64,000 nt of DNA, taken from contig JANYHK010000073.1 of the NCBI GenBank assembly GCA_025359105.1, positions 1 through 64,000 on the forward strand, read 5' to 3'. The notes under the pieces are model-generated. The model was not told where the DNA came from, ran no database searches, and worked only from the letters and a program-made list of their open reading frames with translations. Shown piece after piece: positions 63,378-64,000 of the stretch. Position numbers and translations under genes: made by a program. The first letter of the stretch is position 1. Each line of letters opens with the position of its first letter. The DNA comes from Myxococcales bacterium. GTDB lineage: Bacteria; Myxococcota_A; Polyangia; Polyangiales; Polyangiaceae.

Positions 63378-64000
63378 TCAGCTCGGCTTCTGCGACAGCT
63401 CGTCGATGAGCACCTTCGTCTGCCGGATGTTTCCGCGGCCCGACGCGCCGAAGACGATCGACTCGATCTGTGGCTGCTTGCACACGTACGCGATCGCCTC
63501 GCGCGGCGCGATCGCCCCCGACGCGAGCACCGACATGGCGACCGGCCGGAAGCGGCGGGTCCGGATCGTCTTCTCGTAGAGCTCGATGCCGCCGCACATC
63601 CGGAAGCCGATCTTGTTGATGTTGGCGCAGACGATCGGGTTGTCGATGCCGAGCTCGTCGAGGACGTCGAGCAGACGCGGCACGTTCATCGTGATGTAGC
63701 CGGCCTCGGCGCCGTACTTCTTCTTCACGTGGTCGTGGAAGAGCCGGAACGCGTCCTTCATACCGAGCCCGAGGAGCAGATCGGTGACGACGTTCTGGAT
63801 GAAGATCACCGGGGTGTTGAGCCCCGCGAACATCTTCATCTCGGCGTCCACGAGGAGCTGCATGATGGCCTCGACGTCCTTGTTCGCGACGGCGACGCCG
63901 CCCTTGAACATCGAGCGCAGCGCGCCCTCGTCGGGCAGGAACTTACGCAGCGCGTCGATCATCCCGAGCTCGGTCACCGCGTTCGCGTATTTGTGCGCGT
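63378..64000 (-). CDS. Uncharacterised TIM-barrel-like protein (5' end missing)
   Basis: The frame is open to the right edge; an ATG at 63977 lies inside it, but residues KYANAV precede it, so the true start is outside. About 207 residues are visible. PVIFIQNVVTDLLLGLG, GYITMNVPRLLDVLDELGIDNPIVCANINKIGFRMCGG and AIAYVCKQPQIESIVFGASGRGNIRQT suggest alternating strands and helices of a TIM barrel. I do not recognise the family. Confidence 0.65.
   Translation of the reverse strand, partial: AHKYANAVTELGMIDALRKFLPDEGALRSMFKGGVAVANKDVEAIMQLLVDAEMKMFAGLNTPVIFIQNVVTDLLLGLGMKDAFRLFHDHVKKKYGAEAGYITMNVPRLLDVLDELGIDNPIVCANINKIGFRMCGGIELYEKTIRTRRFRPVAMSVLASGAIAPREAIAYVCKQPQIESIVFGASGRGNIRQTKVLIDELSQKPS

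Overview
The window is very GC-rich, densely coding bacterial DNA. It has many lipoproteins with Asp/Ala/Gly-rich linkers behind the lipobox, a Cys-rich secreted protein carrying the CxNGxxDxxExDxDCGG signature common in myxobacteria, a transmembrane Ser/Thr kinase, PilZ proteins and a myxobacterial-type exopolysaccharide locus. Together these suggest a Myxococcota (Polyangia-like) chromosome; this is inference, since no rRNA or marker gene is present. I see no tRNA, rRNA, CRISPR array, insertion sequence or prophage.

Left third (1-30,840), mostly housekeeping and cell-envelope genes. It opens with a truncated metallo-beta-lactamase-fold protein. A PepSY membrane protein is divergent from a copper-type operon (His-tailed lipoprotein, TolC-like outer-membrane protein, Tat-exported multicopper oxidase). 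Next come a run of secreted lipoproteins, a COQ4-like protein, a transmembrane Ser/Thr kinase divergent from a calcineurin-type phosphatase, a beta-propeller lipoprotein and a DUF1993 protein. Then follow a fused DUF2064 transferase-Nudix protein, a dTDP-rhamnose-4-epimerase-like enzyme with its GT2 partner, di-haem lipoproteins, an FGE-sulfatase lipoprotein, a stand-alone RibD-type deaminase, a lipase-like hydrolase coupled to a cysteine-desulfurase-like enzyme, Tex, an ABC1/AarF kinase-like protein and two PilZ paralogues.

Middle (30,937-37,392): a tightly overlapped operon of an NAD-synthase-like PP-loop enzyme, asparagine synthetase, AMP-dependent acyl ligase, PrmC-like methyltransferase, acyl carrier protein and an SGNH-like hydrolase. 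It resembles the accessory genes of exosortase-A polysaccharide loci, but no exosortase is visible.

Right third (37,806-64,000): a polysaccharide locus. It holds a polyprenyl-phosphate sugar-1-phosphate transferase, an atypical response regulator, two hexapeptide acyltransferases, a methyltransferase, a CelD/BcsL-type GNAT, GT2 and GT4 enzymes, two convergent beta-helix lipoprotein paralogues, a DUF6492 protein, a second asparagine synthetase with a GT2 and a tandem alpha/beta hydrolase, another methyltransferase and a Wzx-type flippase.

Embedded in the right third, on the minus strand (61,801-55,493), is the most interesting element: AcpS, a dedicated carrier protein, an acyl-CoA-dehydrogenase homologue, an amino acid:[carrier protein] ligase (a truncated class II seryl-tRNA-synthetase homologue), DUF1839 and a GH2-like protein. 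It looks like a complete system for charging an amino acid onto a carrier protein, probably modifying it and delivering it. The physiological product of such systems is, as far as I know, unresolved; its place inside a polysaccharide locus suggests aminoacyl decoration of a glycan or lipid carrier.
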